From assembly GCF_900103345.1 (NCBI RefSeq), contig NZ_LT629702.1:3100001-3164000 (forward strand): a DNA stretch of 64,000 nucleotides, in the 5' to 3' direction. The notes under the pieces were generated by a model. It searched no databases. It had not been told where the DNA came from and saw only the letters and a list, made by a program, of their open reading frames with translations. Within the stretch, counting starts at the first letter, position 1. Each line of letters starts with the position of its first letter. This document shows positions 1 through 9,118 of the stretch, in pieces. Both the position numbers and the translations under genes were made by a program. This DNA comes from Pseudomonas azotoformans (GTDB taxonomy: Bacteria > Pseudomonadota > Gammaproteobacteria > Pseudomonadales > Pseudomonadaceae).

Positions 1-1466
1 CCGCTTATCAGATCTTCGTGCTGGGGATCCCCGTCACCGAGGACGCCACCGACGACTTGTGGAACATCGACGCCAAGGTCGAGTTCGTCGCCAACCCGAA
101 AGACCCGGTGAAGATCCAGATGTTCGTGCCGCCCTTGAGCCGCGACTTCGTCAGCCTCAACGAAAGCTTCATCTCGAATAACTATGGGGTGAGCGTCAAC
201 CGCATCGACGGCAACCGTAAGGTCACCTGGTCGGCCCGCCGTGCCAAGGGCAACCAGACCCTGTATTACCGCCTGGTGCTGACCAAACGCTACAGCGGCG
301 AAAAAGTCAAAGTGAAGGGCCCCACGTTCCGCGACAGCATTGCCGTGGAAGGCCCGGAAAAAATCGCCGCCGAAGCCCTGCTGGCGCCGATCCGCCAGCA
401 CTCGGCCGACGTCGAGACGTTTATCACCGAAGCGATCAAGCGCACCAACAACCTCAACGACGACAACGTGAAGCTGCTGCTGGCGGGCGACCCGTCGACG
501 CCGCACAAGGCCAAGATCGTCGAATTGCTGCTGTCCATCGCCCATGTGCCGGTGGAAAAGGTCCACACCATCCGCCTGGTCGCCGACCAGCCGCAAACCC
601 CGGAACTGTGGCTGCGCAGCTTCAACGGCAATGACTGGTTGTACTTCAACCCGGAAACCGGCGAACAGGGCCTGCCTGCCGACCGCCTGCTGTGGTGGAC
701 CGGTGATGAAAACCTGATCACCGTCGACGGCGGCAAGAAGGCCATGGTGACCTTCAGCCTCAACAACAGCGAGATGAACGCGATTCGCCTGGCCAAGCTG
801 ACCGACGAGAACACCGACGCCAACTTCCTCGAATACTCGCTGTACGGCCTGCCGCTGCAAACCCAGCAAACCTTCATGATCATGGTGATGATCCCGATCG
901 GCGTGCTGGTGATCCTGATCCTGCGTAACCTGATCGGCTTGCAGACGCTGGGCACGTTCACCCCGGTGCTGATCGCCCTGGCGTTCCGCGAGACGCAACT
1001 GGGCTTCGGGATTGTGCTGTTTACGATTATCACGGCGCTGGGGCTGTCGCTCAGGTCGTACCTGGAACACCTCAAATTGCAGATGTTGCCGAGACTTTCG
1101 GTGGTGCTGACCTTTGTGGTGGTGCTGATTGCGGCCATCAGCCTGTTCAGCCATAAATTGGGGCTGGAGCGCGGGCTGTCGGTGGCGCTGTTCCCGATGG
1201 TGATTCTGACCATGACCATCGAACGCCTGTCGATCACCTGGGAAGAACGCGGCGCCAACCATGCGCTGAAAGTGGCGATTGGTACGCTGTTCGCGGCGTC
1301 CCTGGCGCACCTGATCATGAGCGTGCCGGAGCTGATCTACTTCGTGTTCACCTTCCCGGCGATCCTGCTGATCCTGGTGGGTTTCATGCTGGCCATGGGG
1401 CGTTATCGCGGTTACCGCCTGACCGAGCTGGTGCGTTTCAAGGCGTTCTTGAAGGCTGACCAGTAA
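1..1466 (+). CDS. UUP1-type inactive transglutaminase/7-TM membrane protein, 5' end missing
   Basis: The reading frame is open from the first bases of the window, so the gene starts upstream and only the last 487 or so codons are here. The N-terminal part seen is soluble and Lys/Asn-rich. From about residue 285 the chain becomes a run of roughly seven hydrophobic helices, beginning near TFMIMVMIPIGVLVILIL. This layout fits the inactive-transglutaminase fused to seven TM helices (UUP1 family). The stop codon overlaps the start of the next gene (TAATG), so the two are translationally coupled. In pseudomonads the family usually sits with a RimK-like ATP-grasp protein, as here. Function is unproven; the pair is thought to handle peptide or amino-acid conjugates at the membrane. 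Confidence 0.75.
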   Translation, partial: AYQIFVLGIPVTEDATDDLWNIDAKVEFVANPKDPVKIQMFVPPLSRDFVSLNESFISNNYGVSVNRIDGNRKVTWSARRAKGNQTLYYRLVLTKRYSGEKVKVKGPTFRDSIAVEGPEKIAAEALLAPIRQHSADVETFITEAIKRTNNLNDDNVKLLLAGDPSTPHKAKIVELLLSIAHVPVEKVHTIRLVADQPQTPELWLRSFNGNDWLYFNPETGEQGLPADRLLWWTGDENLITVDGGKKAMVTFSLNNSEMNAIRLAKLTDENTDANFLEYSLYGLPLQTQQTFMIMVMIPIGVLVILILRNLIGLQTLGTFTPVLIALAFRETQLGFGIVLFTIITALGLSLRSYLEHLKLQMLPRLSVVLTFVVVLIAAISLFSHKLGLERGLSVALFPMVILTMTIERLSITWEERGANHALKVAIGTLFAASLAHLIMSVPELIYFVFTFPAILLILVGFMLAMGRYRGYRLTELVRFKAFLKADQ

Positions 1467-2452
1467 TGTTCGGTTTCTGGAAGACCTGGAAAGCCCTGGA
1501 AGCGCGCGGGATCATGGGCATCAACCGGCGTAACGCCGACTACGTGCTCAAGTACAACAAGCGCAGCCTGTACCCGATCGTGGATGACAAGATCATCACC
1601 AAGGAACGCGCGCTGGCGGCCGGCATCCATGTGCCGGAAATGTATGGGGTGATCAGCACCGAGAAGGAAATCGACAAGCTCGACGAGATCATCGGCGGGC
1701 GCAGCGACTTCGTGATCAAGCCGGCCCAGGGTGCCGGCGGTGACGGCATCCTGGTAGTCGCCGACCGCTTTGAAGGACGCTACCGCACGGTGTCCGGCAA
1801 GATCATCAGCCATGAAGAAATCGAGCATCAGATTTCCAGCATCCTCACCGGCCTGTACTCCCTGGGCGGCCACCGTGATCGTGCGTTGATCGAGTACCGC
1901 GTGGTGCCCGACCAGATCTTCAAGAGCATCAGCTATGAAGGCGTGCCGGACATCCGCATCATCGTGCTGATGGGCTACCCGGTGATGGCCATGCTGCGCT
2001 TGCCGACCCGCCAGTCGGGCGGCAAGGCCAACCTGCACCAGGGTGCCATTGGCGTCGGCGTGGACCTTGCCACCGGCCTGACCCTGCGCGGCACCTGGCT
2101 GAACAACATCATCACCAAACACCCCGACACCACCAATGCGGTGGATGGCGTGCAATTGCCCAACTGGGACGGTTTCATGAAGCTCGCCGCCGGCTGCTAT
2201 GAGTTATGCGGGCTGGGCTATATCGGCGTGGACATGGTGCTGGACCAGGAGAAAGGCCCGCTGATCCTGGAGCTGAATGCGCGGCCTGGGCTGAATATCC
2301 AGATTGCCAATGACTGCGGTTTGACCCTGCGTACCCATGCAGTGGAAGCGCGGTTGGAGGAGCTGAACGCCGCTGGCGTGACGGAAACGCCGGAGGAGCG
2401 GGTGAAGTTCGTTCAAGAAATGTTTGGGCATATTCCACCGGTTGAAGGCTGA
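1466..2452 (+). CDS. alpha-L-glutamate ligase-like ATP-grasp protein
   Basis: This 328-residue protein has ATP-grasp features: KPAQGAGGDGI near residues 85-95 (nucleotide-binding loop), a central DIRIIVLMG strand, and LELNARPGLNIQ near residue 270 carrying acidic and Asn metal ligands. This matches the RimK/alpha-L-glutamate-ligase-like family that pairs with UUP1 membrane proteins. Its ATG uses the last base of the upstream stop codon, indicating translational coupling. ATP-grasp enzymes join a carboxylate to an amine with ATP; the substrate cannot be read from sequence. A REP-type inverted repeat follows and may end the transcript. Confidence 0.8.
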   Translation: MFGFWKTWKALEARGIMGINRRNADYVLKYNKRSLYPIVDDKIITKERALAAGIHVPEMYGVISTEKEIDKLDEIIGGRSDFVIKPAQGAGGDGILVVADRFEGRYRTVSGKIISHEEIEHQISSILTGLYSLGGHRDRALIEYRVVPDQIFKSISYEGVPDIRIIVLMGYPVMAMLRLPTRQSGGKANLHQGAIGVGVDLATGLTLRGTWLNNIITKHPDTTNAVDGVQLPNWDGFMKLAAGCYELCGLGYIGVDMVLDQEKGPLILELNARPGLNIQIANDCGLTLRTHAVEARLEELNAAGVTETPEERVKFVQEMFGHIPPVEG

Positions 2453-2480
2453 AGACCAATCTAATGTGAGAGCGGGCTTA

Positions 2481-2570
2481 TGTGGGAGCGGGCTTGCTCG
2501 CGAAGACGGCGTGTCAGTCAACAGATGCGTGACTGACCCACCGCATTCGCGAGCAAGCCCGCTCCCACAT
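2481..2570. repeat. REPIN/BIME-like inverted repeat pair
   Basis: Two arms of about 24 bases starting TGTGGGAGCGGGCTTGCTCG face each other across a 40-base spacer. They form the paired REP type typical of fluorescent pseudomonads. A degenerate half copy (TGTGAGAGCGGGCTTA) lies directly upstream at 2464-2479. The element sits in the gap between the ATP-grasp gene and pabB. Confidence 0.85.
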
Positions 2571-2646
2571 TTGAACCGCGCTCTAGGACCAAATTCTTCG
2601 GGGGGCTACAATCCCCTCCCCCACGCCAACGGCTGATCCACCCCGC

Positions 2647-3990
2647 ATGCCAACCTGCTCCGTACACCCACTGCCCTATCGAGCCAACCCCGCGGAATAT
2701 TTTGCGGCGATTCGTCACGCCCCTGGCGCGGTGCTGCTGGACAGCGGCCGGCCGGCAGCCGAACGCGGGCGATATGACCTGCTGAGCGCCTGGCCGCAGG
2801 AAACATTGACGGTATCGCCCGACGAAAGCGGCAGTGATTTCCTGCAACGCTTGCGGGAAAACCTTACGCATCTGGGCGAAGCGGATCTACCGACCGGTTA
2901 CACGCTGCCCTTTGCCGGTGGACTGATCGGCTACCTGAGCTATGACTTTGGTCGGCATCTGGAGCAGATGCCGCATCTGGCAACGGACGACCTGCACCTG
3001 CCGGATGCGCGCTTTGGCCTGTATGCCTGGGCGTTGACCAGTGATCACCAGGCGCAGACCAGCCAGTTGGTGTTCCATCCCACGCTGGCCGAGAACGAAC
3101 GGCAGCGGTTGATCGAGTTATTCAGCCATGACGTTGCCAACACATCGGCGACGTTCAAACTCCAGGGTCCCATGACGCCGGACCTCACCGCCGAGGCTTA
3201 CCGTCAGGCCATTGTGCGTATCCAGGATTACATCCAGGCCGGCGACTGTTACCAGGTCAACTTCGCCCAGCGTTTTCGAGCGCCGTGCAGCGGTGATCCA
3301 TGGGTCGCTTACTGCGCCCTGCGCGAAGCCTGCCCGACGCCGTTCTCCGGGTTTCAAAGCCTGCCGGACGAGGGTGCGGTGCTGAGCCTGTCGCCAGAGC
3401 GTTTCGTGCACATCAGCAAACGCCAGGTCGAAACCCGCCCCATCAAAGGCACCCGCCCACGCGGGCTGACGCCTGAGGAAGACGCGGCCAACGCCGCCGA
3501 ACTGCTGGCCAGCCCCAAAGACCGCGCCGAAAACCTGATGATTGTCGACCTGCTGCGCAACGACCTGGGGCGCACCTGCCGCACCGGCTCGGTCAGCGTG
3601 CCGGAGCTGTTCAGCCTGGAAAGCTACCCCAACGTGCACCACCTGGTGAGCAGCGTCATCGGCGAGCTGGCAGACGGCAAGGACGCTCTCGACCTGATCG
3701 CCGGCAGCTTCCCCGGCGGTTCCATTACCGGCGCGCCGAAGATCCGCGCGATGCAGATCATCGACGAGCTGGAGCCGACTCGCCGTGGGTTGTACTGCGG
3801 TTCGCTGGTGTATCTGGATGTGCGCGGCGAGATGGACAGTTCCATCGCCATTCGCAGTTTGCTGGTGAAGGATGGCCAGGTGTGCTGCTGGGGCGGCGGC
3901 GGGATTGTGGCGGACTCGCAGTGGGAGGCGGAGTATCAGGAGTCGCTGACGAAGGTGCGGGTGTTGTTACACACTTTGGAAAGTCTGTAG
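2647..3990 (+). CDS. pabB: aminodeoxychorismate synthase component I
   Basis: The 447-residue protein belongs to the chorismate-binding family (TrpE/PabB/isochorismate synthases). Motifs include DCYQVNFAQRF near residue 200, PIKGTRPRG near 265, ENLMIVDLLRNDLGR near 300 and GGSITGAPKIRAMQIIDELE near 356. The lysine in PIKGT is characteristic of PabB; anthranilate synthases have PIAGT. PabB with the PabA amidotransferase turns chorismate and glutamine into 4-amino-4-deoxychorismate, on the way to 4-aminobenzoate and folate. No pabA or pabC lies next to it. The ATG at 2647 has no strong Shine-Dalgarno, but the N-terminal residues match family length. Confidence 0.93.
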   Translation: MPTCSVHPLPYRANPAEYFAAIRHAPGAVLLDSGRPAAERGRYDLLSAWPQETLTVSPDESGSDFLQRLRENLTHLGEADLPTGYTLPFAGGLIGYLSYDFGRHLEQMPHLATDDLHLPDARFGLYAWALTSDHQAQTSQLVFHPTLAENERQRLIELFSHDVANTSATFKLQGPMTPDLTAEAYRQAIVRIQDYIQAGDCYQVNFAQRFRAPCSGDPWVAYCALREACPTPFSGFQSLPDEGAVLSLSPERFVHISKRQVETRPIKGTRPRGLTPEEDAANAAELLASPKDRAENLMIVDLLRNDLGRTCRTGSVSVPELFSLESYPNVHHLVSSVIGELADGKDALDLIAGSFPGGSITGAPKIRAMQIIDELEPTRRGLYCGSLVYLDVRGEMDSSIAIRSLLVKDGQVCCWGGGGIVADSQWEAEYQESLTKVRVLLHTLESL

Positions 3991-4219
3991 CAACCAAGCC
4001 CCTCCTGGCTCTTGTCGACAGAGCCGCCCGAAAGGAAAAAACCTGAATCAGAACGTCTATGGACGGTATTAGGGCTGGACGATAGCGTCCGGCTTGGACC
4101 ATCCACTGGCCGTCTGTGAGGGATCACATGAACCGACTGCTTACTCGTCAAAAATTGTTTCCGCAATTGCATCTCCATCCAACCGCGCCTATATTCTCCC
4201 AAAATGGGAGGTAGACGCG

Positions 4220-4522
4220 ATGCGCATAATCGCTCTCTCTACCCTGCGAATATTCTGGGAAAGCCACCCAGCCTATTCCGACGCTAAAACACCGCTGGTC
4301 GAGCTGTACCGCCATATGGAAAAAACGACTTACCCAACGCCACAGGCGCTCAAAGCAGAGCTTCGAACGGCGAGCATCCTTAAAGGTGGCAGGGTTGTGT
4401 TCAACGTGGGCGGCAACAAGTACCGGGTGATCATGGCGATCGATTATCAGCGCCAGCTTGGGTTCATACGTTTCGTAGGGACCCACGTGCAATACAACCA
4501 GATCAACGCAGAGACCGTGTGA
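4220..4522 (+). CDS. higB: HigB-type mRNA interferase toxin
   Basis: A 100-residue basic protein (MRIIALSTLRIFWESHP...) with the compact RelE-fold layout of HigB toxins, including VVFNVGGNKYRVIMAIDY and FIRFVGTHVQYNQI near the C terminus. HigB cleaves mRNA on the ribosome. The start at 4220 is chosen because GGGAGG lies 9 bases upstream; the frame is open further upstream, but that part does not look like the family. The stop overlaps the higA start by one base, so toxin comes first and the pair is coupled, as is usual for higBA. Confidence 0.85.
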   Translation: MRIIALSTLRIFWESHPAYSDAKTPLVELYRHMEKTTYPTPQALKAELRTASILKGGRVVFNVGGNKYRVIMAIDYQRQLGFIRFVGTHVQYNQINAETV

Positions 4523-4878
4523 TGAACATCAAACCTATACATTCCCAGGAAGACCTGACCGCAGCGCTCGCGCGCGTAGAGCAGATCTGGGGAGCTGAAA
4601 TCGGCTCGCCGGAGGGTGACGAGCTGGAAATCCTCGCCATCCTCATCGAGAGATACGAGGCCGAGCATTATCCAATGCCTCCTTCAGATCCGGTGGAAGC
4701 CATCAAATTCCGCATGGAACAACTGGGCATGACCGCCCGCGACCTGGAGCCCTTTATCGGCACCAGTGGGCGGGTATCAGAGGTGTTGAACCATAAGCGA
4801 AAATTGAGTCTGTCGATGATCAAGCGCCTGCATGAAGGCTTGAGTATTCCTTATGAGCGTTTGCTGGCAGGCGTTTGA
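4522..4878 (+). CDS. higA: HigA-type antitoxin with HTH
   Basis: A 118-residue protein with an acidic N-terminal half and a C-terminal XRE-like helix-turn-helix (MEQLGMTARDLEPFIGTSGR, then VSEVLNHKRKLSLSMIKRLHE). It matches HigA antitoxins that bind HigB and repress the higBA promoter. Its ATG at 4522 overlaps the higB stop (TGATG). A GTG one codon earlier is possible. The two genes form a self-contained type II toxin-antitoxin module between pabB and thrH. Confidence 0.85.
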   Translation: MNIKPIHSQEDLTAALARVEQIWGAEIGSPEGDELEILAILIERYEAEHYPMPPSDPVEAIKFRMEQLGMTARDLEPFIGTSGRVSEVLNHKRKLSLSMIKRLHEGLSIPYERLLAGV

Positions 4879-4890
4879 TCAACCGCAGGG

Positions 4891-5508
4891 TTACAGGCTC
4901 AACGACCGACTCGAGGCCTTGATGAATTCCTTCTTCAAATCCTCAAAGGTATGCACCGCCGGGAATTGCGGGAATTCGCGAATCACGTTTTCCGGCGCAT
5001 GGAACAGAATCCCACGGTCGGCTTCACCCAGCATGGTGGTGTCGTTGTAGGAGTCACCGGCAGCGATCACACGGTAGTAGAGGGTCTTGAAGGCCAATAC
5101 CGACTGACGCTTCGGATCTTTCTGGCGCAGTTGGTAACTCACCACACGGTCAGTTTCGTCGGTAATCAGGCGGTGGCACAGCAGGGTCGGGAAACCCAGT
5201 TGGCGCATCAGCGGCTGGGAGAATTCGTAGAACGTGTCGGACAGGATCACCACCTGGAAGCGCTCGCGCAGCCAGTTGACGAACTCGATGGCGCCATCCA
5301 GCGGCTTCAGAGTGGCGATCACTGCCTGGATGTCGGCGAGCTTGAGCCCATGCTCATCAAGGATGCGCAGGCGCTGCTTCATCAGTACGTCGTAGTCGGG
5401 AATGTCACGGGTAGTGGCACGCAGGGATTCAATACCGGTTTTTTCGGCGAAGGCGATCCAGATTTCCGGAACCAGTACTCCTTCCAGATCGAGACAGGCA
5501 ATTTCCAC
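4891..5508 (-). CDS. thrH: phosphoserine phosphatase/homoserine phosphotransferase
   Basis: The 205-residue HAD-superfamily protein starts VEIACLDLEGVLVPEIW, with the DxEG form of the nucleophile motif seen in ThrH instead of DxD. It has the later motifs LSDTFYEF, KDPKRQS and GDSYNDTTML. ThrH removes phosphate from phosphoserine and can transfer it to homoserine, linking serine and threonine synthesis. The GTG at 5508 is chosen because CTAGGGGAGTG lies just upstream and the length matches the family; the frame runs on 15 codons further. It is monocistronic and divergent from cysH. Confidence 0.92.
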   Translation of the reverse strand: MEIACLDLEGVLVPEIWIAFAEKTGIESLRATTRDIPDYDVLMKQRLRILDEHGLKLADIQAVIATLKPLDGAIEFVNWLRERFQVVILSDTFYEFSQPLMRQLGFPTLLCHRLITDETDRVVSYQLRQKDPKRQSVLAFKTLYYRVIAAGDSYNDTTMLGEADRGILFHAPENVIREFPQFPAVHTFEDLKKEFIKASSRSLSL

Positions 5509-5660
5509 AAGACACTCCCCTAGAGATGTTGTTGGTTGAGCGAGCAAATGCACTGCCGAACTCTAGCCATTCACGCTCGCCGCCGCAACGCAGGGCGGAT
5601 TTTGATACCATCGCTCCCCTATAGAGCGCTCAGCGCCACTGACCTGTAGGAACCGTCCTG

Positions 5661-6395
5661 ATGAACCAAGCCTTCGACGTCGCTGAACTCGCCGCGACTT
5701 ATGCCAACAAATCCGCCCAGGACATTCTCAAGCTGGCGTTCAGCCAGTTCGGTGATGACCTGTGGATTTCCTTCAGCGGCGCCGAGGACGTGGTGCTGGT
5801 GGACATGGCCTGGAAGCTGAACAAGAACGTCAAGGTGTTCAGCCTCGACACCGGCCGCCTGCACCCGGAGACCTATCGGTTTATCGAGCAAGTGCGCGAG
5901 TTCTACAAGATCGACATCGAGCTGATCTCGCCGGACCAGAGCAAGCTGGAACCTTTCGTCAAAGAGAAAGGCCTGTTCAGCTTCTATAAGGACGGCCACG
6001 GCGAATGCTGCGGCGTGCGCAAGATCGAACCGCTGCGCCGTAAACTCGCCGGCGTCACTGCCTGGGCCACCGGACAGCGCCGCGACCAGAGCCCCGGCAC
6101 CCGCAGCCAGGTGGCGGCGTTGGAAATCGACACGGCCTTCTCGACACCGGAACGCACCCTGTACAAGTTCAACCCGCTGGCACAGATGACCAGTGAGGAA
6201 GTCTGGGGTTACATCCGCATGCTGGAGCTGCCGTACAACAGCCTGCATGAGCGCGGCTTCATCAGCATCGGCTGCGAGCCCTGCACCCGCCCAGTGTTGC
6301 CGAACCAGCATGAGCGTGAAGGTCGCTGGTGGTGGGAAGAGGCCACCCAGAAGGAATGCGGGCTACATGCCGGGAATATCATCAGCAAGGCCTGA
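5661..6395 (+). CDS. cysH: assimilatory adenylylsulfate (APS/PAPS) reductase
   Basis: A 244-residue PAPS-reductase-family protein with the [16 protein letters not shown]-loop-like motif near residue 36, [13 protein letters not shown] near 72, and [11 protein letters not shown] near 115. The C-terminal part has GCEPCTRPV near 206 and the catalytic KECGLH near 232. The CC and CxxC pairs ligate the [4Fe-4S] cluster found in APS-reducing CysH of pseudomonads; E. coli CysH lacks them. It reduces activated sulfate to sulfite using thioredoxin. A REP pair directly follows the stop codon. Confidence 0.93.
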   Translation: MNQAFDVAELAATYANKSAQDILKLAFSQFGDDLWISFSGAEDVVLVDMAWKLNKNVKVFSLDTGRLHPETYRFIEQVREFYKIDIELISPDQSKLEPFVKEKGLFSFYKDGHGECCGVRKIEPLRRKLAGVTAWATGQRRDQSPGTRSQVAALEIDTAFSTPERTLYKFNPLAQMTSEEVWGYIRMLELPYNSLHERGFISIGCEPCTRPVLPNQHEREGRWWWEEATQKECGLHAGNIISKA

Positions 6396-6410
6396 AGTTG
6401 CGCTGTAAAA

Positions 6411-6502
6411 ATGTGGGAGGGGGCTTGCCCCCGATAGCGGTGGGTCAGCCAGGTCAATGGTGACTGGCACTCCGCAATCGGGGGCAAGCCCCCTCCCACA
6501 TT
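6411..6502. repeat. REPIN/BIME-like inverted repeat pair
   Basis: Arms of about 26 bases of the ATGTGGGAGGGGGCTTGCCC family face each other across a 40-base loop. The same family recurs at 47.7, 56.9 and 61.5 kb in this window. It lies 15 bases after cysH and may act as its terminator or mRNA stabiliser. Confidence 0.85.
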
Positions 6503-6505
6503 TGA

Positions 6506-6861
6506 TTTATGTTTGCCGCCGAACGTGTACACACACATGTAACCATCGGTGCCATTTATGTGTGCAATCCATCTTGTGGCGCACCATTACGTAACACCTC
6601 TCCGCTCCTGCCTTTTGTCTTTGCAAATCGCCCGGTTCCCACCAAAAAATAAATAACTGTTCAAACGGTCAATTTATATTGCTTTTAATTCAGCTAGTTA
6701 TTTCATAAACCTATAAAAACGAAATTACCCAAGGTTTTCATATATCCAAAACTGGCACGCAAGTGGCTTAAGGTGAAATACGCTTTGTATACAATAAATA
6801 CAAAACCTACATACACTTTGCCATCTGCAGTCTGGCTGCCGATGCGCTGGAGCCTGCCGGA
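6506..6861 (+). promoter_or_regulatory. AT-rich intergenic region upstream of transporter
   Basis: This 356-base gap has no credible gene. It is clearly more AT-rich than its neighbours. It contains a sigma-54-like promoter (listed separately) and several A/T tracts between 6640 and 6730 that could bend DNA for enhancer-activator contact. A GCGCACC/TGGTG-like patch near 6575-6585 could be part of an activator site, but this is weak. Confidence 0.4.
6753..6768 (+). promoter_or_regulatory. sigma-54 (RpoN) promoter
   Basis: TGGCACGCAAGTGGCT matches the -24/-12 consensus TGGCACG-N4-TTGCW at all but one position and keeps exactly 10 bases between GG and GC. It lies about 95 bases upstream of the transporter start and in the right orientation. 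Sigma-54 control fits nitrogen-regulated use of hydantoins or nucleobases. Confidence 0.7.
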
Positions 6862-8388
6862 ATGCGTACAAGCCTCTCGAATAACATCGCACTGGATCTG
6901 CCCTCCTCCCTGAAGCCCGAAGCCATCGAGCCCGGCCCTCTGGTGCTGAGCCCACGCCTGCACAACAAGGACCTGGCGCCCACCAAGGTTGAAGGCCGGC
7001 GCTGGGGTCGCTATAGCATCTTCGCGCTGTGGACCAATGACGTACACAACATCGCCAACTACTCGTTTGCCATTGGCTTGTATGCACTGGGCCTGGGCGG
7101 CTGGCAGATTCTGTTGTCTCTCGGCATCGGTGCAGCGCTGGTGTACTTCTTCATGAACTTGTCGGGCTATATGGGGCAGAAGACCGGCGTGCCGTTTCCA
7201 GTGATCAGCCGTATCAGCTTCGGCATTCATGGCGCACAGATTCCGGCGTTGATCCGCGCGGTGATTGCGATTGCCTGGTTCGGCATCCAGACCTACCTGG
7301 CGTCGGTGGTGTTCCGCGTGTTGCTGACGGCGATTCATCCGGGCTTTGCCGAATACGACCACAACTCGATCCTGGGCCTGTCGTCCCTCGGCTGGGTATG
7401 CTTCGTGGCGATCTGGCTGGTGCAACTGGTGATCCTGGCCTACGGCATGGAAATGGTGCGCCGCTACGAAGGTTTCGCCGGGCCGGTGATTTTGCTCACC
7501 GTGGCGTCGTTGGCCGGTTGGATGTATTTTCAAACGGGCGGCAACATTGCCTGGTCGATCCGCGAGCCGCTGAGCGGCGGCGAGATGTGGCGCAATATCT
7601 TTGCCGGTGGCGCGCTGTGGCTGGCGATCTACGGCACGCTGATCCTCAATTTCTGTGACTTCGCCCGCTCATCGCCCTGCCGCAAGACCATCCAGGTCGG
7701 TAACTTCTGGGGCCTGCCGGTAAATATCCTGGTGTTTGCCGCGATCACCGTGCTGCTGTGCGGCGGGCAGTTCCAGCTCAATGGCCGGGTGATCGAAAGC
7801 CCTACCGAAATCATCGCCGCCATCCCGAATACCTTCTTCCTGGTGCTGGGCTGCCTGGCGTTCCTGATCGTCACCGTGGCGGTGAACATCATGGCCAACT
7901 TTGTCGCGCCGGCCTTTGTACTGAGCAACCTGGCGCCCAAGTACCTGAACTTCCGTCGCGCCGGGTTGATCAGCGCCACCGTGGCGGTGCTGATCCTGCC
8001 GTGGAACCTCTACAACAGCCCGCTGGTGATCGTGTACTTCCTCTCCGGCCTGGGCGCGCTGCTGGGGCCGCTGTATGGGGTGATCATGGTCGATTACTGG
8101 TTGATCCGCAAAAGCCAGGTCGACGTGCCGCAGTTGTACAGCGAAGACCCAAGCGGCGCTTATTACTACAGCCGGGGAATCAATTTGCGTGCGGTGGCAG
8201 CGTTTGTTCCGGCGGCGGTGATCGCCATTCTCCTGGCTTTGTTACCGGGTTTCGCCAGCGTCTCACCGTTCTCCTGGATGTTTGGCGCCGGTATTGCAGG
8301 GCTGTTGTATTTGCTGATCGCCAAGCGCCAGCCGTTCTACGCCGATGTCAGTGGCGAAAGCATTGCCGTCGATAACGTCAGTCATTAA
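6862..8388 (+). CDS. NCS1-family nucleobase/hydantoin:cation symporter
   Basis: This 508-residue integral membrane protein has about 12 hydrophobic segments. Signature stretches include YSIFALWTNDVHNIANYSFA near residue 50, the GVPFPVISRISFGIHG motif near 110, and FCDFARSSPCRKTIQVGN near 265. These are typical of NCS1 transporters that take up hydantoins, allantoin, uracil or cytosine. A weak GGAG lies 9 bases upstream of the ATG. The next gene is a racemase of the hydantoin family 13 bases away, so hydantoin or a related cyclic ureide is the likely substrate. The operon sits behind a sigma-54-like promoter. Confidence 0.85.
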   Translation: MRTSLSNNIALDLPSSLKPEAIEPGPLVLSPRLHNKDLAPTKVEGRRWGRYSIFALWTNDVHNIANYSFAIGLYALGLGGWQILLSLGIGAALVYFFMNLSGYMGQKTGVPFPVISRISFGIHGAQIPALIRAVIAIAWFGIQTYLASVVFRVLLTAIHPGFAEYDHNSILGLSSLGWVCFVAIWLVQLVILAYGMEMVRRYEGFAGPVILLTVASLAGWMYFQTGGNIAWSIREPLSGGEMWRNIFAGGALWLAIYGTLILNFCDFARSSPCRKTIQVGNFWGLPVNILVFAAITVLLCGGQFQLNGRVIESPTEIIAAIPNTFFLVLGCLAFLIVTVAVNIMANFVAPAFVLSNLAPKYLNFRRAGLISATVAVLILPWNLYNSPLVIVYFLSGLGALLGPLYGVIMVDYWLIRKSQVDVPQLYSEDPSGAYYYSRGINLRAVAAFVPAAVIAILLALLPGFASVSPFSWMFGAGIAGLLYLLIAKRQPFYADVSGESIAVDNVSH

Positions 8389-8401
8389 TCAAGGACCTGC
8401 C

Positions 8402-9118
8402 ATGCGTATCCTCGTGGTCAACGTCAACACCACCGAATCCATTACCGAAACCATCGCCCAGCAGGCCCGCGCCGTGGCTGCGCCGGGCACAGAGATTGTC
8501 GGGCTCACGCCGTACTTCGGCGCCGAATCGGTGGAGGGCAACTTTGAAAGCTACCTGGCGGCCATCGCGGTGATGGACCGGGTGATGGCCTACGACCAGC
8601 CGTTCGATGCGGTGATCCAGGCTGGCTACGGCGAGCATGGTCGTGAAGGTTTGCAGGAATTGCTCAACGTACCAGTGGTGGACATCACCGAAGCCGCCGC
8701 CAGCACCGCGATGTTCCTCGGCCACACCTATTCGGTGGTGACCACCCTGGACCGCACTGTGCCGCTGATCGAAGACCGCCTGAAACTGGCCGGCCTGTAC
8801 CAGCGCTGCGCCTCGGTACGCGCCAGTGGCATGGCGGTGCTGGAGCTGGAAGAAAACCCGCTGGCGGCGATGGAAGCCATCGTGCGCCAGGCCGAGTTGG
8901 CCATCAGCGAAGACAAGGCCGAGGTGATCTGCCTGGGTTGTGGCGGCATGGCCGGGCTGGATGAGCAGATTCGCCAGCGCACCGGCGTGCCGGTGGTGGA
9001 TGGGGTGACGGCGGCGGTGACCATTGCCGAGTCGCTGGTGCGGTTGGGACTGTCGACGTCGAAGATCAGGACTTATGCGACGCCGAGGGCGAAAAAAGTC
9101 ATCGGTTGGCCGCGCTGA
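8402..9118 (+). CDS. Asp/Glu/hydantoin racemase family protein
   Basis: A 238-residue protein of the Asp/Glu/hydantoin racemase superfamily: MRILVVNVNTTESITE at the start, VVDITEAAASTAM in the middle and VICLGCGGMAGL near residue 180. In classical hydantoin racemases two cysteines act as the base pair. The second is present here (LGCGG). The first position reads AGYGEHG where ACxGDPG is expected, so the first cysteine appears replaced. The start is set by AAGGA about 7 bases upstream. It is cotranscribed with the transporter and overlaps the convergent LysR gene by 20 bases. It may racemise a substrate by another route or have a different activity. Confidence 0.8.
   Translation: MRILVVNVNTTESITETIAQQARAVAAPGTEIVGLTPYFGAESVEGNFESYLAAIAVMDRVMAYDQPFDAVIQAGYGEHGREGLQELLNVPVVDITEAAASTAMFLGHTYSVVTTLDRTVPLIEDRLKLAGLYQRCASVRASGMAVLELEENPLAAMEAIVRQAELAISEDKAEVICLGCGGMAGLDEQIRQRTGVPVVDGVTAAVTIAESLVRLGLSTSKIRTYATPRAKKVIGWPR

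Noticed and set aside
4094..4219. N-terminal extension of HigB
   Set aside because: The ATG at 4220 has a strong Shine-Dalgarno and gives the family length. The extension has no family likeness.
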